Assembly (NCBI RefSeq): GCF_937980635.1
Contig: NZ_CALJPG010000017.1
Coordinates: forward strand, 1-14,473
Direction of reading: 5' to 3'
Length of the DNA stretch: 14,473 bases
Source of the DNA: an uncultured Campylobacter sp.
Lineage (GTDB): Bacteria; Campylobacterota; Campylobacteria; Campylobacterales; Campylobacteraceae
Part shown: one piece after another, positions 1 to 6,558 of the stretch
How positions within the stretch are numbered: the first letter of the stretch is position 1
Layout of the letters: each line of letters begins with the position of its first letter
Translations under genes and position numbers: made by a program
The notes under the pieces: model-generated
Databases searched by the model: none
What the model saw: the letters and a program-made list of their open reading frames with translations, nothing else
What the model was told of the DNA's origin: nothing

Positions 1-55
1 AGAATTTTAGAATTTTAGAATTTTAGAATTTTAGAATTTTAGAATTTTAGAATTT
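1..55. repeat. Tandem array of the octamer AGAATTTT, about 6.9 copies
   Basis: Six perfect back-to-back copies of AGAATTTT (1-48) are followed by a seventh lacking its last base (49-55). The array starts at the window edge, so its full length is unknown. Each unit carries one GAATTT, which fits RAATTY. It lies downstream of the small zinc-motif gene on the minus strand and does not overlap a recognisable gene. The copy number could vary by slippage; this is inference. Confidence 0.95.
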
Positions 56-56
56 C

Positions 57-94
57 GCGGCGCGCAGATTTACAAGCAAATTAAAACGCGCCGC
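57..94 (-). terminator. GC-rich hairpin downstream of the two-CxxC gene, possible terminator
   Basis: GCGGCGCG (57-64) and CGCGCCGC (87-94) are perfect 8-base complements around a 22-base AT-rich loop. It sits 19 bases past the stop codon of the minus-strand gene at 113-316. On that strand the stem is followed by A/T-rich sequence from the octamer array rather than a clean T run, so terminator activity is only plausible. Confidence 0.35.
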
Positions 95-112
95 AGCAAG
101 TGGTGCTAGCAG

Positions 113-316
113 CTAGTTTGCAGCGTCTTGAAGCTCTTCTTCGATCTCGGAGTTACTTTTTACGACCATGCCTGAGCCGTGGATGACGCTAGGCATGCAG
201 GATGTGCAGATATGTACCGTCTCGCCGTTTTTATGCGCCTTGATAAAGACCGCATTTTCATCGTCGCTGCTTTTTAGCGAACAAATATTGCAAATGTAAA
301 TATCGCCTGATTTCAT
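113..316 (-). CDS. Small two-CxxC (zinc-ribbon-like) hypothetical protein, 67 aa
   Basis: I do not recognise the family. The 67-residue protein carries two CxxC pairs, Cys9/Cys12 (CNIC) and Cys37/Cys40 (CTSC), 24 residues apart. That arrangement would fit one structural zinc or a small metal knuckle. His28 and His35 lie between the pairs. The C-terminus is acidic and helical-looking (EIEEELQDAAN). There is no signal peptide or membrane segment, so it is probably cytoplasmic. The start is supported by an AAAGGA ribosome site just upstream of the ATG on the minus strand, and a TAAAAT box lies further up (346-351). It is separated from the membrane-protein gene upstream by about 70 bp and may be its own unit. 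Coding status is likely because of the good ribosome site and paired cysteines; the function is unknown. Confidence 0.72.
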   Translation of the reverse strand: MKSGDIYICNICSLKSSDDENAVFIKAHKNGETVHICTSCMPSVIHGSGMVVKSNSEIEEELQDAAN

Positions 317-389
317 AGAAATCCTTTCTTAAAAAATTTTGCACTATTTTATGAAAATTTCAAAATTTTTCATTGATTTTAGTTAATCT

Positions 390-1130
390 TTAGCGATTTT
401 TATTGCGGGCGCTTTCGTCTATCAGCACTACGTGCGTCAAAAAGATGATGAAAAATAGCTGGAAAAATAATCCTACCAGCGGGATCAAACACAGCAGGTA
501 AAAAATAAAAGCGCTTAGGGCAAATTTATATCCTCCACCCATTTTATAAGAGCGCTCGAAGCTTTTCGCGCTTAACGCGTTTGAAGCGACGTCGATTAGA
601 ACCAGCTTGTAATAGATATAAAAAAACGGCACGTTGATTATGAATAAATTTATTACCGGTACGAACAAAAGCACCGAACAGATAAATAAGATCGCTAAAA
701 ATTTTAAAATTTCAACGCTCATCAGCTTTAGCACTCGCGCCGTGCTCGCTTCATCCGCGCGGCTTAGATGGTAGTGGCGCGCGTTGATCTCTTTAGTGAC
801 TGCGGGCGTCAGAAAGGCCGCGATGATAAGCGCGCAAAACACGCTAAGCATCAGCACCGCAAAGCTGGCAAACACCGAAAAAATCGCGCCGATAATCCAC
901 TTCGTAGCAGCGAAGCTTAGAATTTTTGCAATTACCGGGAAGCGCTGCTCGTCCAAGAAGCTAAAATCGCCGCTTTGCGCGCCCTGCGAAAGTGCGTCAA
1001 AAAGCTCTTTGCCGCCGAAAAATGCGAGCGTGCCTAAGATTATAAGCGAGCACACAAGTGGTAGTAGCGAGAGCAGAATGAACTTGCGCGTAAAAAAATC
1101 CTGCTTTGCCAAATTAAAAATTCTACCCAT
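390..1130 (-). CDS. EI24/CysZ-like integral membrane protein, 246 aa
   Basis: This is a polytopic inner-membrane protein. Long hydrophobic stretches lie at about residues 17-38, 77-110, 138-178 (probably two spans) and 202-236 (probably two spans). The N-terminus (MGRIFNLAKQDFFTRK) and the conserved-looking loops (LTPAVTKEIN at 107-116, FERSYKMGG at 191-199) match the layout of EI24-domain proteins, which include E. coli CysZ, a sulfate channel. As I recall, C. jejuni has a similar unnamed protein (Cj0236c). Sulfate transport is known only for some members and should not be assumed here, since no cys genes are nearby. A GGAG ribosome site precedes the ATG (AGGAGCATAT-ATG), and a TAAAAT box at 1150-1155 on the same strand could be its -10. 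The family call is fairly firm; the substrate is unknown. Confidence 0.85.
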   Translation of the reverse strand: MGRIFNLAKQDFFTRKFILLSLLPLVCSLIILGTLAFFGGKELFDALSQGAQSGDFSFLDEQRFPVIAKILSFAATKWIIGAIFSVFASFAVLMLSVFCALIIAAFLTPAVTKEINARHYHLSRADEASTARVLKLMSVEILKFLAILFICSVLLFVPVINLFIINVPFFYIYYKLVLIDVASNALSAKSFERSYKMGGGYKFALSAFIFYLLCLIPLVGLFFQLFFIIFLTHVVLIDESARNKNR

Positions 1131-1551
1131 ATATGCTCCTATTTGCGTTATTTTAGCGACTTTTGCGACGGAATTTGAGCTGAGTAATTTGACTGCCGCA
1201 CGAAATCGCGCCTCATTAATCCGCTCGCTTGGCTCATTCGCTTACTTTAGCCGGCTCATCTCGCCTTATAATACGAAATTTATGCTTTGATCGCTCGCCC
1301 ACCCGCGTTTAATTTGCTCATTTATAGTGCGTAAAGGGAGACCGCATCCTAGCTTGGTTTTTACCTGTTGCAAATATTTATTTGCTTACTACGCGGAATT
1401 TTACTACTTATAAATAAGCTAGCATTGCGTAAATTTCAGGCACAAAACTGCAGAATTCCAAACCAAAGCCCTTTTTTAAAATTTGCCTGCCGAAATTTTG
1501 TAGGTGAAATTTTAAAATTTTAAAGATAAATTTCGCAAGCAAATCCAGACT
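1131..1551. other. 421-bp intergenic stretch, no gene seen
   Basis: This lies between the membrane-protein start and the dut stop, both on the minus strand. It contains the likely promoter of the membrane-protein gene (TAAAAT on the minus strand, 1150-1155), an isolated plus-strand TATAAT (1267-1272) with no gene behind it, and an AT-rich run with several AAATTTT words near 1475-1535 downstream of dut. I saw no tRNA arms or conserved protein in any frame. Confidence 0.6.
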
Positions 1552-2241
1552 TCACTTCGTCGCGTCGTAGATCTTTTGCAATTGCTCGTAAATTTCGTTT
1601 GCGCTTACTGCGCCTTTTGATAGCACCTCGATTAGCACCTCGTTATCTTCAAGGTCTCCCCAGATTTTGCGGTAGCCGCCTTCTTTGTAGCCGTTATTTT
1701 GGCGGAATTTATTCAGCACGTTTTTGCCAATATATTTGGCAAAAAGTATGTCCAAGCTCACTCCGCATTTAATCGCGACGCGAAAAAAATCGGTCAGTAG
1801 CTCACCGATTTGCAGCTCAAAGCCGCTTGTTTCGTGGATTACTAGCTCGATGTCGTTTACGATCTCATAGATGCTGTATTCGCGCACGTCGTAGGCGTAG
1901 GAGCTAAACTCCGCAAATCCACTTACTGCCGTGACGTCGCTTACGATGTGGTCGATGTCTTTGTTGCCGTAATATTGCTCTAAAATATAACTCATCACGA
2001 AGTGCCAAATATCAACGATCTCGATGACGATATTATTCACGTCCGGCGCTGCAGAGATATTTTTCCAATGCTTCCACGCAAAGCTATCGATGAGCTCTGC
2101 GCATTCCATATAAATGCAGCGCTTCCAGTTGATAAGTTTGCCGTTTTTTGTATAGCCGTCCTCCCAGCCCACGCCATTTGTTTCGTCGTTGAGGGATTGC
2201 TGCATCAAAAACATCTCTTTTACTTTTTTATAATTTTCCAT
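1552..2241 (-). CDS. dut: Dimeric dUTPase (all-alpha NTP pyrophosphatase type), 229 aa
   Basis: Hydrolyses dUTP (and in this family also dUDP) to dUMP and phosphate products, which keeps uracil out of DNA and supplies dUMP for thymidylate synthesis. It belongs to the all-alpha, MazG-like dimeric family, not the trimeric beta family. The metal-binding signature is visible as E46-x2-E49 (MECAELID) and E74-x2-D77 (EIVDIWHF), with the family's N-terminal QQSLNDETNGVGWEDG and INWKRCIYME segments. The 229-residue length equals what I recall for the C. jejuni enzyme of known structure. The protein is soluble and cytoplasmic. The ATG has an AGGAG site (2249-2253) seven bases upstream and a TATAAT -10 (2268-2273, minus strand). 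It is divergent from the YhbP-like gene. I am very sure of the family. Confidence 0.97.
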   Translation of the reverse strand: MENYKKVKEMFLMQQSLNDETNGVGWEDGYTKNGKLINWKRCIYMECAELIDSFAWKHWKNISAAPDVNNIVIEIVDIWHFVMSYILEQYYGNKDIDHIVSDVTAVSGFAEFSSYAYDVREYSIYEIVNDIELVIHETSGFELQIGELLTDFFRVAIKCGVSLDILFAKYIGKNVLNKFRQNNGYKEGGYRKIWGDLEDNEVLIEVLSKGAVSANEIYEQLQKIYDATK

Positions 2242-2267
2242 AAAAATTCTCCTAATTTTGGCTCGCG

Positions 2268-2273
2268 ATTATA
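2268..2273 (-). promoter_or_regulatory. -10 box of the dut promoter
   Basis: Reads TATAAT on the minus strand, preceded by GC, about 26 bases before the dut ATG and ahead of its AGGAG ribosome site. No convincing -35 is seen, which is usual for Campylobacter sigma-70 promoters. Confidence 0.6.
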
Positions 2274-2294
2274 GCTAATAAAAGAAAATCATTG

Positions 2295-2300
2295 TATAAT
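2295..2300 (+). promoter_or_regulatory. -10 box of the YhbP-like gene
   Basis: TATAAT in the context TTGTATAATTT, 22 bases before the chosen ATG at 2322. The AAGGAGG ribosome site lies at 2308-2314, so the transcript leader would be very short. The box is only about 20 bases from the oppositely directed dut -10, so the two promoters share upstream DNA. Confidence 0.6.
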
Positions 2301-2321
2301 TTAGCAAAAAGGAGGCTTAAA

Positions 2322-2735
2322 ATGTGTGCCGCTCAGGATAAATTCGACGAGTTTTTAGGCAGGATGAAACTCCTATCTCTCGGAGTTTTGCGCAATAATC
2401 TGCCATATTGCTGCAGTGCATTTTATGCCTACGATCCGCAAAATAAGGAGCTCATCATCGCAAGCGCGAGCGACTCCGAGCATATCAAAGCAGTCTTTGC
2501 CAACCGCGGAGTTGCGGCTACGGTCGCACTGGATACGAAATTTGTAGGTAGGATCAAAGGCGTGCAGATTTGCGGCCATATCCGTAGCGCGGATGAGCGC
2601 GAAACCTCGCTATATCTTAAGCGCTTCCCGTTTGCGCGCGCAATGGAGACTGATTTTTTTACGATTAGAATCGATTGGATGAAAATGACCGATAATACTT
2701 TAACTTTCGGCAAAAAGCTAATTTGGGAACGCTAG
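2322..2735 (+). CDS. YhbP-like (UPF0306) FMN-binding split-barrel family protein, 137 aa
   Basis: Resembles E. coli YhbP from start to end: an N-terminal helix, then SAFYAYDPQNKELIIAS, a central VALDTKFVGRIKGVQICGHI strand pair, and a C-terminal TDNTLTFGKKLIWER that nearly matches the YhbP ending. The family has the pyridoxamine-5'-phosphate-oxidase/FMN split-barrel fold; its physiological role is not established. The 137-residue length fits. I chose the ATG at 2322 over an upstream in-frame TTG (2292), because AAGGAGG at 2308-2314 sits at ideal spacing and the TTG itself overlaps the -10 box. It is divergent from dut. After the gene there is no close neighbour on the same strand, so it is probably monocistronic. 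Cys2, Cys25 and Cys26 of the chosen product are visible, but no cofactor motif can be proved by eye. Confidence 0.88.
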   Translation: MCAAQDKFDEFLGRMKLLSLGVLRNNLPYCCSAFYAYDPQNKELIIASASDSEHIKAVFANRGVAATVALDTKFVGRIKGVQICGHIRSADERETSLYLKRFPFARAMETDFFTIRIDWMKMTDNTLTFGKKLIWER

Positions 2736-3057
2736 TTCGCTAATAAATCGTCTATTTATTTTTACGAAATTTTAAACTTTGCGAGGATTAAATTTTATCT
2801 GGTAAAATTTTTAAAACTTGCATAAATTCTATCTTGTCTATTTTTCAAAGAATTTCACCATTAGATCCGCTTTAAAATTTTCGCTCGGTTGGTTTTTTGG
2901 AATTTTGCAGCATAGAATTTAGCGTAAAATTTCATTTTGCAAGCGGGGATTATCGCAAATTTTATTCCCTTGGAAGCGGAGCCTGCCGCGTAGAATTTCG
3001 CATGAAAATTTTAAAATTCTAAAATTTGGCTTTTCAAATTTAGCTTGACGCGCGAGC
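2736..3057. other. 322-bp intergenic stretch, no gene seen
   Basis: Lies between two convergent genes (the YhbP-like gene and the tautomerase). It is strongly AT-rich and packed with AAATTTT/GAATTTT words, for example near 2768-2815 and 3000-3025. There is no good T-tailed hairpin and no recognisable small ORF with a ribosome site. It probably contains the 3' ends of both transcripts. Confidence 0.6.
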
Positions 3058-3267
3058 TTAGCTCCGCCGCTCTCTGATTTCGCTTACTAGCCGCCCGCCA
3101 ATCGCGTAGTCGTCAGTGGATATTTCGTCTATCGTAACGACGGTGGTTTTCTCGCCCCTGCCCAGCACGGCTACCAGGGCATCGGTTAGGTCTTTTACGA
3201 GCTTTGCTTTTTGCTCACGACTTAAGCCGCCGCGCTCTTTGGTGATTTTGACGTTTATATAGGGCAT
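3058..3267 (-). CDS. 4-oxalocrotonate tautomerase-family protein (DmpI-like), 69 aa
   Basis: A small tautomerase-superfamily protein. After removal of Met the N-terminus becomes Pro (MPYINVKITKERGG), and that proline is the general base in the family. The rest follows the beta-alpha-beta pattern (LSREQKAKLVKDLTDALVAVL, then KTTVVTIDEISTDDYAIGG), as in DmpI-type members of 60-70 residues. The start matters: an in-frame TTG one codon upstream (3268-3270) would bury the catalytic proline, whereas the ATG at 3265-3267 has AAGGAGAA at good spacing. Members act as hexamers in the cytoplasm. No aromatic-degradation genes are nearby, so the true substrate is unknown. It is divergent from luxS, with a TACAAT -10 candidate at 3291-3296. 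Confidence 0.93.
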   Translation of the reverse strand: MPYINVKITKERGGLSREQKAKLVKDLTDALVAVLGRGEKTTVVTIDEISTDDYAIGGRLVSEIRERRS

Positions 3268-3290
3268 CAATTCTCCTTAAAATAAACGCA

Positions 3291-3296
3291 ATTGTA
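3291..3296 (-). promoter_or_regulatory. Candidate -10 of the tautomerase gene
   Basis: Reads TACAAT on the minus strand (context AGCTACAATTG), about 24 bases before the ATG at 3267 and upstream of its AAGGAGAA site. The position is as expected; the box is one base from consensus. Confidence 0.42.
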
Positions 3297-3336
3297 GCTA
3301 AAATTTCGTCTGTGCGCCTAAAAGTGCGAAATTTTA

Positions 3337-3345
3337 TGTTAAAAT
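3337..3345 (+). promoter_or_regulatory. Extended -10 of luxS (TGtTAAAAT)
   Basis: TG-T-TAAAAT at 3337-3345, about 28 bases before the luxS ATG. The same TGnTAAAAT arrangement occurs before the cupin gene (4411-4419) and mqnX (12121-12129), at 32-45 bases from the start codons, which supports it as a genuine house promoter pattern. Confidence 0.6.
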
Positions 3346-3373
3346 CGCCGTGATCTAAATTTAAGGAGAAAAT

Positions 3374-3877
3374 ATGCCATTGTTAGATAGTTTCAAGGTT
3401 GATCATACCCGCATGAATGCCCCTGGCGTGCGGCTCGCAAAGAGCATGCGCACCAAAAGCGGCGACAAAATTAGCGTCTATGATCTGCGGTTTTGCCGTC
3501 CGAATTTAGAGATCATGAGCGAGCGCGGCACCCACACGCTGGAGCATCTTTTCGCGGGCTTCATGCGTGAGCACCTAAATAGCGCGGATGTCGAGATCAT
3601 AGACATCTCGCCGATGGGGTGCCGCACGGGCTTTTATATGAGCGTGATCGGCGCACCTAGCGAGAGCGCCGTCGCGGCGGCGTGGAGCGCGAGTATGAAG
3701 GATATTTTGGGCGTGGGCTCTCAAGCAGAGATCCCTGAGCTGAATAAATTTCAATGCGGCACTTTCGCGATGCACTCGCTAGCAGAAGCCAAACATATCG
3801 CGCAAAACGTGCTAAATAAGGGGATCGGCGTGATCAAAAACGACGAGATCGCACTGGATCCAAGCAAGATAAAATAG
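3374..3877 (+). CDS. luxS: S-ribosylhomocysteine lyase LuxS, 167 aa
   Basis: Cleaves S-ribosylhomocysteine to homocysteine and DPD, the precursor of autoinducer-2. This recycles the S-adenosylhomocysteine formed in methylation reactions. The metal ligands are His54 and His58 of the H-T-L-E-H motif plus Cys128 (FQCGTF). Glu57 and Cys83 (MGCRTGFY) are the expected catalytic pair. The N-terminal DHTRMNAPGVRLAKSM and the RFCRPN segment are typical. The 167-residue length matches the family and the protein is cytoplasmic. AAGGAGA lies just before the ATG. It is divergent from the tautomerase gene and followed by 586 bp without a gene, so it is probably monocistronic. No pfs/mtnN gene is next to it. 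Whether it signals or only detoxifies cannot be told from sequence. Confidence 0.98.
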   Translation: MPLLDSFKVDHTRMNAPGVRLAKSMRTKSGDKISVYDLRFCRPNLEIMSERGTHTLEHLFAGFMREHLNSADVEIIDISPMGCRTGFYMSVIGAPSESAVAAAWSASMKDILGVGSQAEIPELNKFQCGTFAMHSLAEAKHIAQNVLNKGIGVIKNDEIALDPSKIK

Positions 3878-3888
3878 TTTTGAAATTT

Positions 3889-3921
3889 AAGAGATGGCGC
3901 AAAATTCTAGCACTATCTCTT
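3889..3921 (+). terminator. Hairpin just past luxS, weak terminator candidate
   Basis: AAGAGAT (3889-3895) pairs with ATCTCTT (3915-3921), with the stem extendable by a G-U and a G-C pair. It begins 12 bases after the luxS stop. It lacks a following T run, so it may act as a 3' processing or stability hairpin instead. Confidence 0.35.
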
Positions 3922-4410
3922 TGAACTCCCGCTCGGCTCGTGATCAGTATGTTACGCGCTATAAAAACATTATCGTAAAATGTGCAAAAATTCGAGGTGC
4001 AAAAATGCGTATCTGCTAAAACAAGCCAGAGGCAAAATCTATTTATAAGCCGATTTAGTTTTATAAACCGACTTGGCGCTTGCCGTAAAGTCTGCGCCAC
4101 GCGAGGTTTTTGATAAAAGATACGATTGGGCTTTAAGCTGGGTGGCAAAAGCGCGCAAGCAAAGCTCATATCAAATTTAATAAATTTATCTCGTAGGCCG
4201 GTTTTAAATTTATAAGAATTTTTAAAATTTCGTCTTAAATTAAAGCCGAAATTCTATCCGCAAATACCCTGCTTATGCATATTATTACTTTCAGATGCGA
4301 TCTTCAATCCTGCATAAAAATCGCATAGCAAAATGAGAATTTAGAATTTTTATTTAAGGTTGCGTTGCGAGTTTGGCGCTTGAAATTTCACTTTCGCTGC
4401 ACGAAAAGAA

Positions 4411-4419
4411 TGCTAAAAT
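4411..4419 (+). promoter_or_regulatory. Extended -10 of the cupin gene (TGcTAAAAT)
   Basis: TG-C-TAAAAT about 45 bases before the cupin ATG at 4464. It has the same form as the boxes before luxS and mqnX. Its position shows that translation cannot begin at the far-upstream TTG of the long open frame. Confidence 0.55.
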
Positions 4420-4463
4420 TCCGCCGAAACAGCACCGGATGCGGTGAACTTAAAGGAGAGAAA

Positions 4464-4802
4464 ATGCAAAGAATTTTTCATATAAAAGATGCTATTTGTA
4501 GCGACGAGCGAGCCGTAAAAACGACATTTTTTACTACGGAGGCCACTTGCGGCGCGGTTTGGATCGTCAAACGCGGCCAGGTCGTAGCGCCTCATATCCA
4601 CCCAGACGGCGATGACGTGTGGATCTGCTTAAGCGGACGCGGCGTGTTTTATCCGAGCAAGGGCGAGGAGGTGCCGATCTGTGCGGGCGATCTAATCATT
4701 TCCAAAAACGGAGAGTGCCACGGTATGAAAAATACGGGCGATGAGGATTTTGTGTTTGCAAGCGTTACGGCGCCGATTCCGTGCGGCTACGAAGCGCTTT
4801 GA
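4464..4802 (+). CDS. Single-domain cupin protein, 112 aa
   Basis: A small beta-barrel metal-binding protein. Cupin motif 1 reads G38-x5-H44-x-H46-x4-D51-x6-G58 (Asp in place of the usual Glu). Motif 2 reads G75-x7-G83-x2-H86-x3-N90, without the usual proline. His44, His46, Asp51 and His86 would hold the metal. No other domain is present, so it could be an enzyme (isomerase or dioxygenase type) or a sugar- or ligand-binding regulator; sequence alone does not say which. The start at 4464 is fixed by AAAGGAGAG just upstream. The open frame extends 33 codons further, but that part contains the promoter and looks non-coding. It stands alone with its own promoter, and the next gene on the same strand is over 160 bp away. 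Confidence 0.88.
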   Translation: MQRIFHIKDAICSDERAVKTTFFTTEATCGAVWIVKRGQVVAPHIHPDGDDVWICLSGRGVFYPSKGEEVPICAGDLIISKNGECHGMKNTGDEDFVFASVTAPIPCGYEAL

Positions 4803-4911
4803 ATTAAAATTTGCCAGAGATTTTGTGGTATTCGTAAAATAAATTAGCGCTGCAAAGAGTTGAATCAGAATTTGTCCGTAGCGTTAAATTTCATAAATTT
4901 AGCCGCGCTTT

Positions 4912-4919
4912 TGTACAAT
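4912..4919 (+). promoter_or_regulatory. Candidate -10 of the DKNYY-like membrane-anchored gene
   Basis: TTTTGTACAAT context with the hexamer TACAAT at 4914-4919 preceded by TG, 46 bases before the ATG at 4966. It resembles the TTGTATAAT boxes at 2293-2300 and 14447-14454. Confidence 0.42.
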
Positions 4920-4965
4920 TTCAAGTGCCGCGCAATCTGCGGCGAGATTAAATTTGAGGCAAAAG

Positions 4966-6417
4966 ATGTATGAGGATTTTACGCAAGAGCTAAAGGACGA
5001 GCGCGCGCAAAAGAAGCGCAAAGCTAGGGTGCGCGAGGCAGAAGCAGATCATAAACCGGTGCGAGACGGGCCTAGAGGCATGCGACTGCGGCGCAAGATC
5101 GCGCTTGGTATAACGTTTACGTTCGCGGCTTTTAGCGCGCTCTCTCTGTTTGCGGTTGTAAAATCCGGCGACGACTACTCGCCGCAAGAGCAGATCAAAT
5201 ACAGCGATTTTTATAAAAAAGATGGCGAAATTTATGCCCTCGTGGTGGGCGCGGGCTATTTTGCGATACCGGACGCGGACGCGGCGAGCTTTCGGGTTTT
5301 GGATTTCGGCTCCGGCTACCGCTCCAATATCGCGGCGGATAAAAACGCCGTATATTGCGGAAATATCGCGATGAGCGAGCTAGAGCCCGCGCGCACGAAA
5401 GCCGTAGCGTTCGGATACGTAAGCGACGGGCAAGTTAGCTACTTTTGCGACGGCGAGGCGGTGCCAAACGACGCGTTGGGGGCGCTTAAGCTTACTTATG
5501 AAACCTTGGCGCATATTTTTTGGGATGCACCCAAACCGCAAAGCTACGTTTATAAATTTAAGCGAATCGACGCTACGGATCTGCGCCAAATCGCGGGCGT
5601 GTATTACGCTGCGCAGGGCTCGCGCGCGTTTTATAAGGGAGAGGTTTTGCCGGGCGCCGATGCTGCGAGCCTGCGCCGGATAGAGGGAAGCGACGGCAGG
5701 GCGGGCGACGTTTATGCCGCGGACGGCGCGAACGTGTATTTTAAAAACCTCCGCCTTGACGCGCGGGATAACGGCGGGCATTACGAACTTTTGAGGCAGT
5801 GGTTGGATTATTTTTTGTGGGATGCGAAAAGCGGCGATGTTTTTGCGAACGATTTAAAATTTGACCCCGCCGCCGCGCCCTATACTCCGCTAAATAGGCA
5901 GCTCGCGCACTCAAACCATCTGCTTTTTGCCTCCCCCGTCGGCATCTATTATTTCGACGAGAACGACGGAAAGCAAAAGCGCGCGGCAGACAATCCCTTT
6001 GCGGGCGAAGTTCACGCGCTTAGCGGTAGCGTATTTCAAAGCGGCGAGCGGATATATTTTTTAGAAGGCGCCGAAGTTTGGGGCGGCGGCCGCAGCAGTC
6101 GTAGGATGGTTGCTCGCAAAAGCGGGCTTTTCGCGCTCGATCTGCCGCACGAGTGGCGCAAGGTAGGCGGCGTGCACGGCGGGCTATACGGCTGGATCTA
6201 TTCAAACGGCGGGCGATTTTTCTACTTCGACGATCTGGGCTCTTCGCAGCTGATAGATCGGTGCATTTATGAGATCAGGGATCTAGATTTGGTTGAAATT
6301 TTGCTTCAAAAAAGCAGCCTTGGCACGAGTAAAATTCGCGAGATGATAAAGAGCGGCGGGCTTGAAGCGGTCGACGGCGAGCTGCTTTTTGAGGTAAAGA
6401 CGCGGGTAGAATTTTAG
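4966..6417 (+). CDS. Membrane-anchored protein with DKNYY-like repeats, 483 aa
   Basis: The N-terminus is about 44 very basic cytoplasmic residues, followed by one hydrophobic span (about 45-65, KIALGITFTFAAFSALSLFAVV). The remaining about 415 residues should lie outside the inner membrane. That part shows repeated short units resembling the DKNYY family: DKNAVY at 125-130, FYKGEVLPGADAASLRRIEG at 222-241, DGANVYFKNLRLDARD at 253-268, GIYYFDENDGK at 326-336 and SGERIYFLEGAEVW at 359-372. Such units usually read as Asp-Lys-Asn-hydrophobic-Tyr, then a short gene-product name-like hairpin, and build an extracytoplasmic repeat fold of unknown function. ATG 4966 is chosen over TTG 4954, because GAGG at 4956-4959 serves it at proper spacing. 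The codons look GC-richer than those of its neighbours. It has its own promoter and no partner gene. The repeat family is inferred by eye and the function is unknown. Confidence 0.75.
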   Translation: MYEDFTQELKDERAQKKRKARVREAEADHKPVRDGPRGMRLRRKIALGITFTFAAFSALSLFAVVKSGDDYSPQEQIKYSDFYKKDGEIYALVVGAGYFAIPDADAASFRVLDFGSGYRSNIAADKNAVYCGNIAMSELEPARTKAVAFGYVSDGQVSYFCDGEAVPNDALGALKLTYETLAHIFWDAPKPQSYVYKFKRIDATDLRQIAGVYYAAQGSRAFYKGEVLPGADAASLRRIEGSDGRAGDVYAADGANVYFKNLRLDARDNGGHYELLRQWLDYFLWDAKSGDVFANDLKFDPAAAPYTPLNRQLAHSNHLLFASPVGIYYFDENDGKQKRAADNPFAGEVHALSGSVFQSGERIYFLEGAEVWGGGRSSRRMVARKSGLFALDLPHEWRKVGGVHGGLYGWIYSNGGRFFYFDDLGSSQLIDRCIYEIRDLDLVEILLQKSSLGTSKIREMIKSGGLEAVDGELLFEVKTRVEF

Positions 6418-6531
6418 CCGCGATTTGAGCACAGACGACGATTTAATGCAGATCGGGTCACTTCGATTTTTGATTTTAGCTGCGATTTGGACGTAGAGCG
6501 CGTCGCTAAGTTTTAAAATTTGCCTTTATTT

Positions 6532-6558
6532 CCGCATAAATTTATGAAATTTATGCGG
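6532..6558. repeat. Perfect 12-bp inverted repeat with a 3-base loop
   Basis: CCGCATAAATTT (6532-6543), loop ATG (6544-6546), AAATTTATGCGG (6547-6558), with no mismatch. It lies 115 bases past the DKNYY-like gene. Neither strand has a T run after the stem, so it is not a textbook intrinsic terminator. It could be a 3' stability hairpin, a protein-binding palindrome or a member of a dispersed repeat. Confidence 0.85.

Larger units (their letters stand above)
3878..4463. other. 586-bp intergenic stretch, no gene seen
   Basis: Holds the luxS 3' hairpin, an inverted pair ATGCGAT (4295-4301) / ATCGCAT (4320-4326), and the cupin promoter near its end. A 111-codon minus-strand frame (3834-4169) overlaps the end of luxS but lacks a ribosome site and any recognisable sequence. 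I found no tRNA or clear small RNA signature, though the length would permit a small RNA. Confidence 0.55.

Noticed and set aside
1..55. CRISPR array
   Set aside because: Contiguous 8-base units with no spacers; it is a simple tandem repeat.
784..1290. 168-codon plus-strand frame
   Set aside because: It is mostly antisense to the EI24-like gene, and its composition is that of a shadow frame; there is no ribosome site.
1320..1430. Possible tRNA or small structured RNA (GGGAGACCGC region)
   Set aside because: No T-loop motif, no acceptor-stem pairing and no CCA-adjacent arm could be found.
3834..4169. 111-codon minus-strand frame overlapping the end of luxS
   Set aside because: It has an ATG but no ribosome site, overlaps a certain gene antisense and resembles no protein family.
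4365..4463. 33-codon N-terminal extension of the cupin frame
   Set aside because: It spans the TGCTAAAAT promoter, begins with no ribosome site and does not look like cupin sequence; AAAGGAGAG before ATG 4464 marks the true start.
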